Notes: generated by a model from the sequence alone, not told the origin. A stretch of 64,000 bases of DNA from Amylolactobacillus amylophilus DSM 20533 = JCM 1125 (GCF_001936335.1 NZ_CP018888.1:1240001-1304000), one strand, 5' to 3'. Numbered from the stretch's first letter, positions 8,415-17,979 are shown. Program-made: numbers and translations.

Positions 8415-9434
8415 TTAAATTGAATCTTCTCTAAATAAAACACGGGTTGCTTCTGGGACAACGATATTCTCCTGAACCATCGTCAAAAAGCCTGTCGCGG
8501 TATTGCGTTTGTAGAGTGTCGCGTTATCAGAATTCTGGTTAGCGACAACGACGTTTGTCTCACTCGAATCCCAATTGAAGTCGCGTGGAAAGTCTCCGTA
8601 GACACTTACTTGTTGGATTAATTGCAACTTAAACGTCTCTTGGTCGACTTTAAAGACAGCGATACTATTGTGCCCCCTATTGGAGACGTACAAGAATTGA
8701 CCGTCACGCGATAACTTCACGGCAGCTGCTCCGTTTTGAGCGGTGAAATCTGCTGGGATTGTTTTATAATAACCGAGATTGGTGAACTGCCAACTACGCT
8801 CATCAAAGCGCACAACGTTGACCTCGCTGGATAATTCGCCGACAACGAACATTACCGGTGCAGTGGTGTGGAACACGATGTGCCTTGTCCCAAAGCCCTT
8901 TTCATTCTGGTAACTTGCTAGGTGTTTGAGCTCATGGCCATCAAGGTGATAGAAATCAACCGTATCAGTACCGAGGTCTGCACTTACCAGATTACCAGCA
9001 GGTGTCTGGTCGAAGTAGTGGGGATGTGCAGTAGTTTGTTCAGGCTTTGGGCCTCTACCCGCATGCTTGACGGAAGCGACGAGTTCAAGCTGCTTGGTTG
9101 CATATGAGAATACTTGCAGAAGCTCGCCGTGGTAATTGGCGGCGTAGACTAACTTCTCGGGTTCGTTTAGTCCTACGTATGCTGGTGGCGAACCTGCGGC
9201 TAAGAATGTATCGACTAATTGTGCCTGCCCGTTTTCAAAGTGGTAATAGGCAAGGCCCCCCTTGTCGCCGTCTTTTAAAATTGAAAATAAATTATTATTT
9301 GAATCTATTTGGAAGTAAGTTGCATTTTGAATGGGGACTTTGAGCTCTGGTGTTGTCAAGGCTCCATTTACTAACTCACTTGTGTAAATTCCTTTACTTG
9401 ATGTCTTTGTGTAACCGCCAAACCAAATTTGCAT
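8415..9434 (-). CDS. Lactonase family protein (beta-propeller, Pgl-like)
   Basis: Protein of 339 residues of the 3-carboxymuconate cyclase / 6-phosphogluconolactonase (YkgB/Pgl) family, expected to fold as a seven-bladed propeller. The N-terminal G-G-Y-T (residues 6-9), a TTAHPHYFD-like block (~130) and the L-Y-V-S-N-R-G-H-N-S-I block (~250) are typical. The likely reaction is hydrolysis of 6-phosphogluconolactone in the oxidative pentose phosphate pathway, but paralogues of this family act on other lactones. It has its own start context (AGGAGG) and is not tightly coupled to uppP. No signal peptide, so cytoplasmic. Confidence 0.85.
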   Translation of the reverse strand: MQIWFGGYTKTSSKGIYTSELVNGALTTPELKVPIQNATYFQIDSNNNLFSILKDGDKGGLAYYHFENGQAQLVDTFLAAGSPPAYVGLNEPEKLVYAANYHGELLQVFSYATKQLELVASVKHAGRGPKPEQTTAHPHYFDQTPAGNLVSADLGTDTVDFYHLDGHELKHLASYQNEKGFGTRHIVFHTTAPVMFVVGELSSEVNVVRFDERSWQFTNLGYYKTIPADFTAQNGAAAVKLSRDGQFLYVSNRGHNSIAVFKVDQETFKLQLIQQVSVYGDFPRDFNWDSSETNVVVANQNSDNATLYKRNTATGFLTMVQENIVVPEATRVLFREDSI

Positions 9435-9510
9435 AAATTTTTCCTCCTATATCGGAAATAAGTTTAACATAAAACTGACTGTAGCTAGCGAACTTTTAAA
9501 ATTCTTATGC

Positions 9511-9529
9511 TAAAATGATAGCTAAGGAG
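9511..9529 (+). promoter_or_regulatory. Extended -10 promoter and SD of the IIA-like gene
   Basis: TATGCTAAAAT is an extended -10 (TGnTAAAAT) and is followed by AAGGAGA, 11 nt before ATG 9541. No clear -35 is visible. Confidence 0.5.
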
Positions 9530-9540
9530 ACGTGAAAAAT

Positions 9541-9921
9541 ATGAAATGGAATACAACGATTACAAGTATTGGTGCTAACGCAATTGATCCAAAAGAAGAC
9601 ATCGTGATTTTGTTCGGTGAACAGGCAACGGTTGAGATTCAAGACGTCGCAATCGTCCAACGATTCGACGAAGAGACACCACAGAGTAGCTTTGTTTTCA
9701 AGAAAGACGATAGCGTAACGATTGATGGCGAGACCTATCTGGCGCTCTATGTGGGCCAATTAGTGCAGTCAAACGTGAAGGCCATTGGCCACGCAACCTT
9801 AGTTTTCACAGACCACGTACCAGAACAAAAGCTACAGAATGCCATTTATTTGGACAAGAAAGAGTCAGATCCAATGCCTAGCTTCAAAGTTGGTGACTGG
9901 ATCTCGTTTGAACACAAATAA
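9541..9921 (+). CDS. Orphan PTS glucitol/sorbitol IIA-like protein
   Basis: A 126-residue protein resembling the IIA component of the glucitol/sorbitol phosphotransferase system (SrlB/GutA). It shares the T-T-I-T-x-I-G-A start, an I-x-F-x-E segment and a G-H-A-T-L-V-F block with E. coli SrlB. By my alignment, the segment holding the phosphorylated His of SrlB (F-I-H-C-H-G) reads I-V-Q-R-F-D here, so both His are absent. No IIB/IIC genes are nearby. It therefore probably cannot carry phosphate and may be structural or regulatory. ATG 9541 is preferred over the in-frame GTG at 9532 because AAGGAGA is correctly spaced only for the former. It precedes an AI-2E permease gene by 28 nt. Confidence 0.7.
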   Translation: MKWNTTITSIGANAIDPKEDIVILFGEQATVEIQDVAIVQRFDEETPQSSFVFKKDDSVTIDGETYLALYVGQLVQSNVKAIGHATLVFTDHVPEQKLQNAIYLDKKESDPMPSFKVGDWISFEHK

Positions 9922-9949
9922 TCAATACAAGTGAAGGTAGAGAAGACAG

Positions 9950-11167
9950 ATGTCAGAAAAGCATGAGGAAAAAGTTACAGTAGGCTCGTGGTTTGGTCGC
10001 TGGTTTATCAATAATAAATACACGATTGTCATGTTAAACGTGCTCTTGACCGTGCTTGTGCTTTGGGCACTTAATCGAGTCTCATTTATCTTCGATCCAG
10101 TTGCTGCGTTTATTGGCGCAGTCCTACCGGCAATTATCCTTGCAGCAGTCCAGTATTATCTGATGAACCCTTTAGTTGATATGTTGGAACATAAGTACCA
10201 TGTACCACGAACAGTGACGATTATTGTCCTGTTTCTTCTCGTGGTTGGTCTCATCATCTGGGCGGCAGTCACTCTCATCCCCATGTTACAATCACAGATT
10301 CAAGGAATCATCGACAACTGGCCAGCTTACTGGAAGGCGACCGAGAATGCGGTCAGCAACTGGTTGAGCGACCCGCAGATGAAGAGCCTACGTACTAGCC
10401 TACAGAACTATTCCGATCAGATTCAAAATACACTGTTGAAGAGTGCTAATTCGGCCGTGTCGGATACGGTGACGCACTTAAGTACGGCGGTGAACGTGAT
10501 CACAGTTGTCTTTATGACGGTGTTAACTGCACCAATCTTGCTGTTCTATATGCTTAAGGATGGTCGGCAACTAAAGGGAAAGCTGGCCTACTTCTTTCCT
10601 ATCAAGTATCGGGCTAAGATTAGCGATATCTTGAGTGATATTAATAGCTCAATTGCCGCGTACGTGCGGGGACAGCTGATCGTAGCATTCTGGGTTGGTG
10701 TGATGTTCTCAATCGGTTACTCTGTTGTGGGCTTAAATTACGGCTTAACGTTGGGGATTGTCGCTGCTGTCTTGAATCTCATTCCTTATTTTGGTACTTT
10801 CGTCGCGGTCATCCCCGCGTTCATTATCGCGTTGTTTGACTCAACCGGAATGTTGTTTAAGGTAATCATCGTGTTTGCCATCGAGCAAACAGTTGAGAGC
10901 AAGGTGGTTAGCCCACTGGTGCTTGGTAACAAGATGAACATGCACCCCATTACGACAATCTTGGTCCTGGTTGGGGCCAGCGCAGTCTGGGGGCTTTGGG
11001 GCGTTATCTTCGCTATTCCCATCTACGCAATTTTCAAAATTGCGTTCCAAAGAATCTTCGACAGTTATCGTATCAGAAGTGGACTTTATACCGATGATTT
11101 AATTGCCGAGGGTCTTGTGGTAAAGCCGCAGGACGAGGTAGAGCCACCGTTAGATAAGGAAGATTAG
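9950..11167 (+). CDS. AI-2E family transporter (UPF0118)
   Basis: Integral membrane protein of 405 residues of the AI-2E (PerM/YueF) family. Hydrophobic segments at ~20-85 and several between ~85 and 360 flank a long soluble loop (~115-175) rich in polar residues, the family pattern. Members include autoinducer-2 exporters, Na+/H+ antiporters and proteins of unknown substrate, so the cargo is undetermined. It starts 28 nt behind the IIA-like gene, with GAAGGTAGAG near, and probably shares its transcript. The C-terminus is acidic. Confidence 0.85.
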   Translation: MSEKHEEKVTVGSWFGRWFINNKYTIVMLNVLLTVLVLWALNRVSFIFDPVAAFIGAVLPAIILAAVQYYLMNPLVDMLEHKYHVPRTVTIIVLFLLVVGLIIWAAVTLIPMLQSQIQGIIDNWPAYWKATENAVSNWLSDPQMKSLRTSLQNYSDQIQNTLLKSANSAVSDTVTHLSTAVNVITVVFMTVLTAPILLFYMLKDGRQLKGKLAYFFPIKYRAKISDILSDINSSIAAYVRGQLIVAFWVGVMFSIGYSVVGLNYGLTLGIVAAVLNLIPYFGTFVAVIPAFIIALFDSTGMLFKVIIVFAIEQTVESKVVSPLVLGNKMNMHPITTILVLVGASAVWGLWGVIFAIPIYAIFKIAFQRIFDSYRIRSGLYTDDLIAEGLVVKPQDEVEPPLDKED

Positions 11168-11213
11168 CAAAGTAAAATAAAGTTGCTTTAACCGGTTAAT
11201 AGTAGTATATTCT

Positions 11214-11271
11214 TGATAAGGTTTTTATCAGATGTTTTTATCAGGTTCTGCTTGTTAAAAACGGGTGATAA
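11214..11271 (+). other. Cluster of TGATAA/TTATCA half-sites upstream of trmL
   Basis: Four 6-mers lie in 58 nt: TGATAA (11214), TTATCA (11225), TTATCA (11238) and TGATAA (11266). They make two nested inverted pairs. The TTTTTATCAG direct repeat has a 13-nt period. It could be an operator or RNA hairpins; function unknown. Confidence 0.4.
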
Positions 11272-11286
11272 TAATCGTACTAACGT

Positions 11287-11327
11287 AACGCTTTGCCGTG
11301 TAAATCACCGAAGCGCTGCGTTTTTTT
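11287..11327 (+). terminator. Possible terminator of the AI-2E gene / trmL leader
   Basis: AACGC (11287-11291) pairs with GCGTT (11318-11322), with an inner GTG/CAC pairing and a following T-run. The stem is imperfect. Confidence 0.5.
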
Positions 11328-11349
11328 ATTGGAAAGGATTTTTAATCTC

Positions 11350-11862
11350 ATGACTAATCACGTTGTTTTGTTTGAACCATTGATGCCGGCCAATACCGGT
11401 AATATTGCACGGAGTTGTGCGGGTACCAATACGGTATTGCACCTGATTGAGCCACTAGGATTTCAGCTTGACAATAAGCACATGAAACGTGCGGGACTGG
11501 ATTATTGGGATGAAGTGAACGTTGTCATGCATGATGATTTGCCAAGTTTTATGGCAACGCTGAAAGCTGACGATAAGCTGTTCTTAATCTCAAAGTTTGC
11601 TTCTAAGAGTTACACAGATGTTAATTATGAGGATACGAATAAAAACTATTACTTCCTCTTTGGTAAAGAGACAACCGGTTTACCGGAAACGTTCATGAAA
11701 GAGCACGCAGAGTTGGCCCTGAGAATTCCGATGTCCAATCATATTCGGGCGTTCAACTTGTCTAATAGTGTGGCGATTGTCCTGTTTGAGGCGCTACGGC
11801 AGCAGAAATTCACAGGAATGGAACTAGCTCATCGTTACGAGCACGATAAGCTAAAAGATTAA
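11350..11862 (+). CDS. trmL: tRNA (cytidine/uridine(34)-2'-O)-methyltransferase TrmL
   Basis: SPOUT-class methyltransferase (170 residues) that 2'-O-methylates the wobble base of certain leucine tRNAs using S-adenosylmethionine. The knotted C-terminal SAM site is clear: F-G-K-E-T-T-G-L-P-E (~residues 101-110), I-P-M-S-N-H-I-R-A-F-N-L-S-N-S-V-A (~124-140). The start at 11350 follows GGAAAGGA, and the protein then begins M-T-N-H-V-V-L-F-E-P like homologues; an upstream in-frame start would add an unconserved 19-residue stretch. It has a 182-nt upstream region with repeated half-sites. Confidence 0.93.
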   Translation: MTNHVVLFEPLMPANTGNIARSCAGTNTVLHLIEPLGFQLDNKHMKRAGLDYWDEVNVVMHDDLPSFMATLKADDKLFLISKFASKSYTDVNYEDTNKNYYFLFGKETTGLPETFMKEHAELALRIPMSNHIRAFNLSNSVAIVLFEALRQQKFTGMELAHRYEHDKLKD

Positions 11863-11886
11863 AGTAGGCTAAAAGACAACTTTCAA

Positions 11887-11915
11887 TTGCAGTAATTCGT
11901 GCTAAATAGCATAAT
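11887..11915 (+). promoter_or_regulatory. Promoter for the DUF1149 gene
   Basis: TTGCAG (11887) and CATAAT (11910) are 17 nt apart, 59 nt before the start codon. Confidence 0.5.
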
Positions 11916-11973
11916 TAAACATAGTACTAACCTAAATTTGCCAGTACGGCTAACTTCTCAGAGAGGGAAAATT

Positions 11974-12384
11974 ATGAAATTTAACAAAAAACCAATATTA
12001 GTCCGTTCATTTCATTATGATATTGCGACAAAGGAACCGAAAGTTAAACAGGATATTCAGGTGGCAATGCGGCAAATTGAATTCAACAATCCTGCTGATG
12101 CCGAGATGACGGGAGAAACGGGTAATTTCTTCGAAATTATGGTTCCGTTTGAAGTGGCGCCGACGCCTGGTTACTTTGAAGTTAGTGGTCAGATTACGCA
12201 GATTGTGCAACTGGTCGATTATTTCGGTAATGCGCAGGAGCTTGATCCGGAGATTCTTGGGAAATTATCGCGTCCTTTGGTCGAGACAATCGAGACATTG
12301 ACGTACCAAGTAACGAGTATTGCATTGGATGAGGGAGTTAACCTGAGCTTTGTCTCCGGAGAATCTGAGCAAGCAGGAGAATAA
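11974..12384 (+). CDS. DUF1149 family protein (SecB-like fold)
   Basis: A 136-residue protein of the DUF1149 family, known from Lactobacillales and predicted to share a SecB-like fold. Alternating short beta-strand patterns ([20 protein letters not shown]) and a C-terminal helix (~95-115) fit that. No catalytic residue is evident. Function is unknown; a chaperone-like or protein-binding role is only suggested by the fold. The start ATG 11974 follows GAGAGGG, and ftsK begins 8 nt after its stop, so the two are probably co-transcribed. Confidence 0.8.
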   Translation: MKFNKKPILVRSFHYDIATKEPKVKQDIQVAMRQIEFNNPADAEMTGETGNFFEIMVPFEVAPTPGYFEVSGQITQIVQLVDYFGNAQELDPEILGKLSRPLVETIETLTYQVTSIALDEGVNLSFVSGESEQAGE

Positions 12385-12392
12385 GTTTATTA

Positions 12393-14726
12393 ATGGCGAA
12401 GAGAAAAACAAAGAAACGCGTGAATAAACAGAAAAGGGCCAATGTGATTCTTGGCCTTTTTGTGGTGTTCGTGGCCTTCTTTACATTGCTAGACTTAGGC
12501 CTATTGGGTCACCAACTTGTCAACTCCTTTCGGGTATTCTTCGGGGATCTGTATGTTTTAAGCGCCCTGATTGTCGGCCTGTTTGGGTTGGTCCTTGTCA
12601 TCTACGCCAAACCACCGCGACTATCCGTTAAAAGGTTGACCGGGTTTCTGATTACTTATTTTATGGTTCTGACACTGGTTGCAGCGCATTATTATTCTGA
12701 GATTATGGTGCACCGAAATTTCGTAGCTGTTTTCTGGAGTACCATGAAAGATGAGTTTGTTCGGGGCGCTAATACAGTTCCTGTCGGCGGTGGTCTCATT
12801 GGCAACGTGATTTTTAGTGTTTTCTACCCACTTTTTGGTCAATTGGGTACTTACATTGTCGCGGTGGTGATTGGTCTAGCCGGCTTGTGTATGTTCTTTG
12901 ATCTGAAGTTTGCTACTATTCTGCATGGCTTCCAGAAGTTTGCGCAATTGTTTATCGTGAAAAGCCAGAACGTGGCAGTCGCGTCCAAAGAGAAATTTCA
13001 TGATTTAAAAATCGAGCAGGAACAAAAGAAGAAGGAGCGTGTTGAGGCTGAGCCATGTGTCGACCCGCTAGCTGCCTCACGGTCAGATGATCTCCCAAAT
13101 ACGTCCGACTTTGATCATCCATCTAGTTCAGAAAGAGACCACGATCCTGGTCAGCAAGTTCGTGAAACACCAACCGTTGACTCAACAGAGCAATACAGTA
13201 CAGATTCTGCACCAACGAAGGATGAGGCACAGAGCGCTTCTGGCGAACCGGTTACCTCCTTTAGCAATCTAAACCAGCAGAATATCAATGAGAAATATCA
13301 ATTACCACCAATGAGTTTATTGAAGCCGTACAAAGAGGCTGATCAAAGTGCGGATAAGTCACTTATTGCGAAGAATACGCAAGTACTACAGCAGACCTTC
13401 AAGAGTTTTGGCGTCGCTGTTAATGTCAAAAAAGCGGTGCTTGGGCCAACTGTAACCAAGTATGAGATTCAACCGGCAGTGGGGGTCAAGGTTAGTCGCA
13501 TAGTCAACCTCGCCGATGACTTGGCTCTCGCACTCGCTGCTAAAGACATTCGAATTGAGGCACCAATTCCCGGTAAACCACTAATTGGGATAGAGGTGCC
13601 TAACAAGGTTACTTCAGCTGTCGGTTTTAGCGATGTGATTGAGCATCAGCCAGAACCTGCAAGAAGTCATATTCTCCAAGTTCCACTTGGTAAGGATGTC
13701 TCGGGCCAGATTATTAGTGCTAATCTGGCAGACATGCCCCACCTTTTAATCGCCGGTTCCACCGGTAGCGGGAAGTCCGTTGCAATCAATACAATCATTA
13801 CAAGCATCCTAATGAAGGCTTATCCAGACGAGGTGAAACTTGTCTTGATTGATCCAAAGATGGTGGAGCTTTCTGTCTATAATGGCATCCCCCATCTGTT
13901 AATCCCCGTCGTGACCGACTCCAAATTGGCCGCAAATGCCCTAAATAAGGCCGTGAAGGAAATGGAACGCCGCTATGAGCTCTTCGCTGCCAGTGGTGTG
14001 CGGAACATGACTGAATATAACGTGCGGGTTAAGGAAAATAATCAGAATAAAGATAATCCAGCAATGGAGCTTTTACCGTATATGGTCGTCATTGTTGATG
14101 AGTTGTCTGACTTGATGATGGTTGCAGGCCGTGAAGTTGAAGCAGCGATTGTCCGTCTGGCACAAATGGCACGTGCTGCAGGGATCCACATGATTCTCGC
14201 AACGCAAAGGCCATCCGTCGACGTAATCACCGGTCTGATTAAAGCTAACGTCCCTTCAAGAATTGCTTTTGCCGTCTCAAGTGGTATTGATTCAAGAACG
14301 ATTCTCGATAGCCAGGGGGCTGAAAAGCTGATTGGTCGTGGTGACATGTTGTTCCTCCCAATTGGTGCGAACAAACCAGTGCGTGTCCAAGGCGCCTTTA
14401 TTTCTGTGGATGAAGTAGAGAACGTGGTTGACTTCGTCAGAGAACAAAAAGAGGCGGAGTACGATGAGTCGATGATTCCGACACATGAAGAGGAGTCTAC
14501 ACCGGATCAAGACGAGCCCGAGGATGAATTCTTTGATGAGGCCGTCGATTTGGTACGCCAACAACAAAGTGCCAGTGTGTCGATGCTTCAGCGCCGGTTT
14601 AGGATTGGTTATAATCGCGCGGCACGTCTGGTCGATGAAATGGAAGAGCGAGGAATAATTGGTCCTTCGGAAGGTAGCAAGCCTAGAAAGGTTCTGTTAC
14701 CACCGGAAGATCAAGGAGATAATTGA
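12393..14726 (+). CDS. ftsK: DNA translocase FtsK/SpoIIIE
   Basis: Septum-located ATP-driven DNA pump of 777 residues that clears chromosomal DNA from the division site. Several membrane helices (~18-165) anchor it. A charged, low-complexity linker (~200-310) is followed by the alpha/beta motor: Walker [10 protein letters not shown] (~455), Walker [12 protein letters not shown] (~569) and the ATQRPSVD block. The C-terminal gamma winged helix ([18 protein letters not shown]) reads KOPS/SRS-type orientation sequences. The stop overlaps the start of yfmF. Confidence 0.96.
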   Translation: MAKRKTKKRVNKQKRANVILGLFVVFVAFFTLLDLGLLGHQLVNSFRVFFGDLYVLSALIVGLFGLVLVIYAKPPRLSVKRLTGFLITYFMVLTLVAAHYYSEIMVHRNFVAVFWSTMKDEFVRGANTVPVGGGLIGNVIFSVFYPLFGQLGTYIVAVVIGLAGLCMFFDLKFATILHGFQKFAQLFIVKSQNVAVASKEKFHDLKIEQEQKKKERVEAEPCVDPLAASRSDDLPNTSDFDHPSSSERDHDPGQQVRETPTVDSTEQYSTDSAPTKDEAQSASGEPVTSFSNLNQQNINEKYQLPPMSLLKPYKEADQSADKSLIAKNTQVLQQTFKSFGVAVNVKKAVLGPTVTKYEIQPAVGVKVSRIVNLADDLALALAAKDIRIEAPIPGKPLIGIEVPNKVTSAVGFSDVIEHQPEPARSHILQVPLGKDVSGQIISANLADMPHLLIAGSTGSGKSVAINTIITSILMKAYPDEVKLVLIDPKMVELSVYNGIPHLLIPVVTDSKLAANALNKAVKEMERRYELFAASGVRNMTEYNVRVKENNQNKDNPAMELLPYMVVIVDELSDLMMVAGREVEAAIVRLAQMARAAGIHMILATQRPSVDVITGLIKANVPSRIAFAVSSGIDSRTILDSQGAEKLIGRGDMLFLPIGANKPVRVQGAFISVDEVENVVDFVREQKEAEYDESMIPTHEEESTPDQDEPEDEFFDEAVDLVRQQQSASVSMLQRRFRIGYNRAARLVDEMEERGIIGPSEGSKPRKVLLPPEDQGDN

Positions 14727-15958
14727 TGATAGAAACTAGCAATGTACATTTTTTCCAAAACAAAAAATTTCAAACAGCCCAACTTGGCTGTTTTTTTAGG
14801 TTACCACTCACGCAGGAGAATCTGGCATATGCCACCCTTCTTGCGCTCTATCAAGGCAATGTTTCGCACCGTTATCAGACAATGCAACAACAGGCCGCAC
14901 GCTTGGCGGAATTGTATGATGTCAATCTAAGTATTTTCCCCCAGGTCCGCGGTAACCAAATTATCTTTCAAGTGCGTGTTGAGTGGATTGAACCTAGCCT
15001 GATTTTGGACCAGGACTACACAAATGCACAGGTGGTGGAATTAGCACGTGCTATTCTGCTAGAACCTTTATTTACCGACAATGCAGGGGAGATGCTCAGG
15101 TACACCAAGAATGAGTTGTTTGACGAAATCGATGAGTTCTTCGATGCACCCGATAATGTTGCATTCTATGATTTCTACCAACAATACTACGTCGATCACC
15201 CCGACTACTCTAGAACGCTGTTTGGTGACATTGACCTGCTACACAAGATCAGTCTAGAAGAGCTCCATGATTTTCACAGGCAGCTATTAGATGCACCTGC
15301 ACTGGTGATTGGTACCGAAAGGGACGTTTTAGAATTAACGGACCTTGTGATGGCAAAGCTAGTCACGCAGATTCCTGGTCTTAAACGTGAATTCACGGAG
15401 CAAAATCTTAGAATTGCTCCCGTAGAGCACGATTATCAGGAAATTACCAAGCAGTTTGGCGCACAACAAGCACAGTTATTTATGGGCTACGCAGTGTTAA
15501 ATCCACCGATCAACCGCTGGATTGGCAACGTCTTTACGCAATATTTGGGTGGTGATGAATCATCTATTCTGTTTAGGAACGTGCGTGAGAGGCTGGGGGC
15601 AGCATATGCAATTGACGCCTTGAATTACAATGACAATAACCTTTTAGTAGTGACTGCTGGCCTGGAAAAGGATAAGGTAGAGGCGAGTAAGCTGGTGATT
15701 AAAGACGAGCTACAGAAGATAGCTGCGGGGGCAATTGACCGCCAACTACTGGAACAGGCGAAAAGTTCACTCGTAAGACAAAGGAAAATGTTATTTGACC
15801 GCCAGAAGAACATCATGGCCGTGAAGCTAAACGCCGAGTTACGTGGTGTAAAAGAGTCAGAGGCTGAGATAGAACGGCAGATCACCCTGGTCTCCCAAAA
15901 GATGATCCAGGATTTTGCCAGCCAACTATTGCTAAAAGAAAGTTACATTTTGGAATAA
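14726..15958 (+). CDS. yfmF: M16 peptidase-like, EF-P modification-associated YfmF
   Basis: M16 (insulinase/pitrilysin-fold) family protein of 410 residues that lacks the HxxEH zinc motif, so it is probably the non-catalytic partner of the next gene. The C-terminal half keeps the R-E-R-L-G-A-A-Y block (~292-299) typical of M16 second domains. Its gene is placed in the group called EF-P 5-aminopentanol modification-associated because it is encoded next to ymfI. ATG 14726 overlaps the ftsK stop codon (TGATG); the TTG at 14723 is less likely. yfmH follows after 2 nt. Confidence 0.88.
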   Translation: MIETSNVHFFQNKKFQTAQLGCFFRLPLTQENLAYATLLALYQGNVSHRYQTMQQQAARLAELYDVNLSIFPQVRGNQIIFQVRVEWIEPSLILDQDYTNAQVVELARAILLEPLFTDNAGEMLRYTKNELFDEIDEFFDAPDNVAFYDFYQQYYVDHPDYSRTLFGDIDLLHKISLEELHDFHRQLLDAPALVIGTERDVLELTDLVMAKLVTQIPGLKREFTEQNLRIAPVEHDYQEITKQFGAQQAQLFMGYAVLNPPINRWIGNVFTQYLGGDESSILFRNVRERLGAAYAIDALNYNDNNLLVVTAGLEKDKVEASKLVIKDELQKIAAGAIDRQLLEQAKSSLVRQRKMLFDRQKNIMAVKLNAELRGVKESEAEIERQITLVSQKMIQDFASQLLLKESYILE

Positions 15959-15960
15959 CT

Positions 15961-17196
15961 ATGACAGAAATGATTGAAACGAAGAAATTTGAAAATGGGT
16001 TCGAGCTGATTCTGGTGAACAAACCGGGATTCAGCAAGAAATTCGCGGGAATTATTGTTGATTATGGTAGCAGTGACCTGACGAAAGAGGACCTAGCCTA
16101 TGCAGGCTCTGCCCATTTCCTAGAGCATAAGCTCTTTGCAAAGCAGGATGGTGATATTTCTGAGGTTTTCGAGGAAAATGGTGCAAACGTGAATGCCTTC
16201 ACCTCGGTCAATGAGACAATGTACTACGCGGTTTTTGTGGACAACTTAGAGAAAAACCTGCAATTATTGTTCAAGCTAATTGGCGAACCCTTCTTCACTG
16301 AGGAGAACGTGGCCAAAGAGCGCGAAATTATTGTGCAGGAGCTGCGAATGTACCAGGATGAGCCATACTGGCGCCTCAATCAGGCGCTCATGAACAACCT
16401 CTATCAAAATGAGCCGTTAAGTCTGGACATTGCCGGGAGTGAGGAAAGTCTGGCGCGGATTTCACCTGCAAGCCTCCTGGCTATTTACCGTAAGTACTAT
16501 ACCGCCGAAAAGATGAAGTTAGTGATTGCTGGTGATGTGCATTTTGCCAACATAGTTAAGGCGGTCGCACCACTTGTCAATGCGTTACCTGTGACTACGA
16601 CGCCTATGACTAATCCGGTTTTTGATCAGATGGGGGTGCACAACGAGCGGATTACCCTGACTGGTAAAACAGCGCACCCACGCCTAATTATTGGCCTCAA
16701 ATTGCCAGACTTTAAGCAATTTCTACCAAGCAATGATTTAATGCAGACCCTAATTGAAATTATGTTGGATTCTAAGTTCGGTGAGCTGAGTACGAGCTAT
16801 CATTCGCTGCAGCAAGATGAGTTACTTCAACAAGAGCCCTACCTAAGTGTCAGCTATACGCGCCAGGGTAATTATGCTAAAATCATGGCACAAACGGATC
16901 AACCAGACGAGGTCGTGGAACGCCTATTGACCACACTGAATGATGGTGAGTTCTCAAAACCGATTTTTGAATTACAGAAGAAAGAATTAATTGCCAAATC
17001 GTTTAGAACGATGGATGCGATTGATAACCTGGCAATAGAGGTTGCCGAGAGTCGTATCGAGGATGAGGATTACCTCTTAAATGTCGAACGGCTGCAACAA
17101 ATTACGTATGAGCAGTATGTTGAGCTGGTCAGTGCGGTAATGGCACAGACGCGGGTGACGGTGGCCGTGTTAGAGAAGGAACAGGGTGAATCATGA
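15961..17196 (+). CDS. yfmH: M16 zinc peptidase, EF-P modification-associated YfmH
   Basis: M16 family metallopeptidase of 411 residues with the zinc-binding/catalytic motif intact: H-F-L-E-H (~residues 51-55) and the distal acidic residue in R-E-I-I-V-Q-E-L-R-M-Y (~ 121-131). It probably forms a heterodimer with the motif-less YfmF. The physiological substrate is not established; association with EF-P modification rests on gene neighbourhood with ymfI. The 3' end overlaps ymfI by 4 nt (ATGA), indicating translational coupling. Confidence 0.9.
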   Translation: MTEMIETKKFENGFELILVNKPGFSKKFAGIIVDYGSSDLTKEDLAYAGSAHFLEHKLFAKQDGDISEVFEENGANVNAFTSVNETMYYAVFVDNLEKNLQLLFKLIGEPFFTEENVAKEREIIVQELRMYQDEPYWRLNQALMNNLYQNEPLSLDIAGSEESLARISPASLLAIYRKYYTAEKMKLVIAGDVHFANIVKAVAPLVNALPVTTTPMTNPVFDQMGVHNERITLTGKTAHPRLIIGLKLPDFKQFLPSNDLMQTLIEIMLDSKFGELSTSYHSLQQDELLQQEPYLSVSYTRQGNYAKIMAQTDQPDEVVERLLTTLNDGEFSKPIFELQKKELIAKSFRTMDAIDNLAIEVAESRIEDEDYLLNVERLQQITYEQYVELVSAVMAQTRVTVAVLEKEQGES

Positions 17197-17918
17197 AACG
17201 TGCAATTGTTTTCGGTGCTACCGGGGGAATTGGGCAGGCAGTAGTAGCGGATTTGGCTGCTCGTGGCTGGTCGCTTTATCTGCAATATAATCAGCAAGCC
17301 GAATTGGCACAGAATATGGCAACTGATTTGGGGCGGCGGTATCAAGATCAAGACTTTCTGCCCTTTCGGTATGATATGGCAGAAAATCAGCAGCCGGCAG
17401 ATTTTTTTGCTGATTTTCTGGCAGTCAATGCCCTGATTTTTGCCCAAGGGGTGACGGATTACCACTTGTTTGCTGCTCAGTCGAACGAAACAATCGACCG
17501 AATTTTGCAGATCAACCTGGTGCAACCATTAAAAATCGTTAAATATTTTGAGCCACAATTGTTAAATACGAAGCATAGTCGCATTATATTCATAGGCTCT
17601 GTTTATGGCAGAAACGGCAGTGCACTTGAAGCGGTTTATAGTACCACTAAAGGTGGCTTATCGGCGTTTGCTAGTGCCTATGCCAAAGAGGTGGCAACGG
17701 CTGGTTTAACGGTCAATGTGGTGGCTCCCGGTGCAGTTGCTACTCCGATGACGGCGGACTTTTCAACAAACGAATTGACTCAGTTGAAAGCGGAGATTCC
17801 GGTCAGCAGGATTGCTGAGCCACGGGATATCTCTTACTGGGTTCAGAATATTGTGGACGAACGCGCAGATTATTTGACAGGACAAACAATTTACGTTGAT
17901 GGTGGCTGGTTGGTCTAA
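17193..17918 (+). CDS. ymfI: SDR family reductase YmfI (EF-P 5-aminopentanone reductase)
   Basis: Short-chain dehydrogenase/reductase of 241 residues. The N-terminal G-A-T-G-G-I-G nucleotide motif (~8-14), N-A-L-I-F-A-Q-G (NNAG equivalent, ~87) and the catalytic Y-x3-K pair (V-Y-S-T-T-K, ~148-153) are present. In B. subtilis YmfI reduces 5-aminopentanone to 5-aminopentanol on Lys32 of elongation factor P. The position directly behind yfmFH and ahead of rodZ-pgsA-recA is the same as in Bacillus, supporting orthology, although FabG-like activity cannot be excluded. Confidence 0.88.
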   Translation: MKRAIVFGATGGIGQAVVADLAARGWSLYLQYNQQAELAQNMATDLGRRYQDQDFLPFRYDMAENQQPADFFADFLAVNALIFAQGVTDYHLFAAQSNETIDRILQINLVQPLKIVKYFEPQLLNTKHSRIIFIGSVYGRNGSALEAVYSTTKGGLSAFASAYAKEVATAGLTVNVVAPGAVATPMTADFSTNELTQLKAEIPVSRIAEPRDISYWVQNIVDERADYLTGQTIYVDGGWLV

Positions 17919-17933
17919 AATTAAAATTTTTTA

Positions 17934-17942
17934 TGGTATAAT
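17934..17942 (+). promoter_or_regulatory. Extended -10 promoter of rodZ
   Basis: TGGTATAAT is a perfect TGn-extended -10, located 38 nt before the rodZ start. A -35 is not obvious. Confidence 0.6.
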
Positions 17943-17979
17943 TGCACAAGCAGATAATGAAACATGAGGTAGAGGTTAA

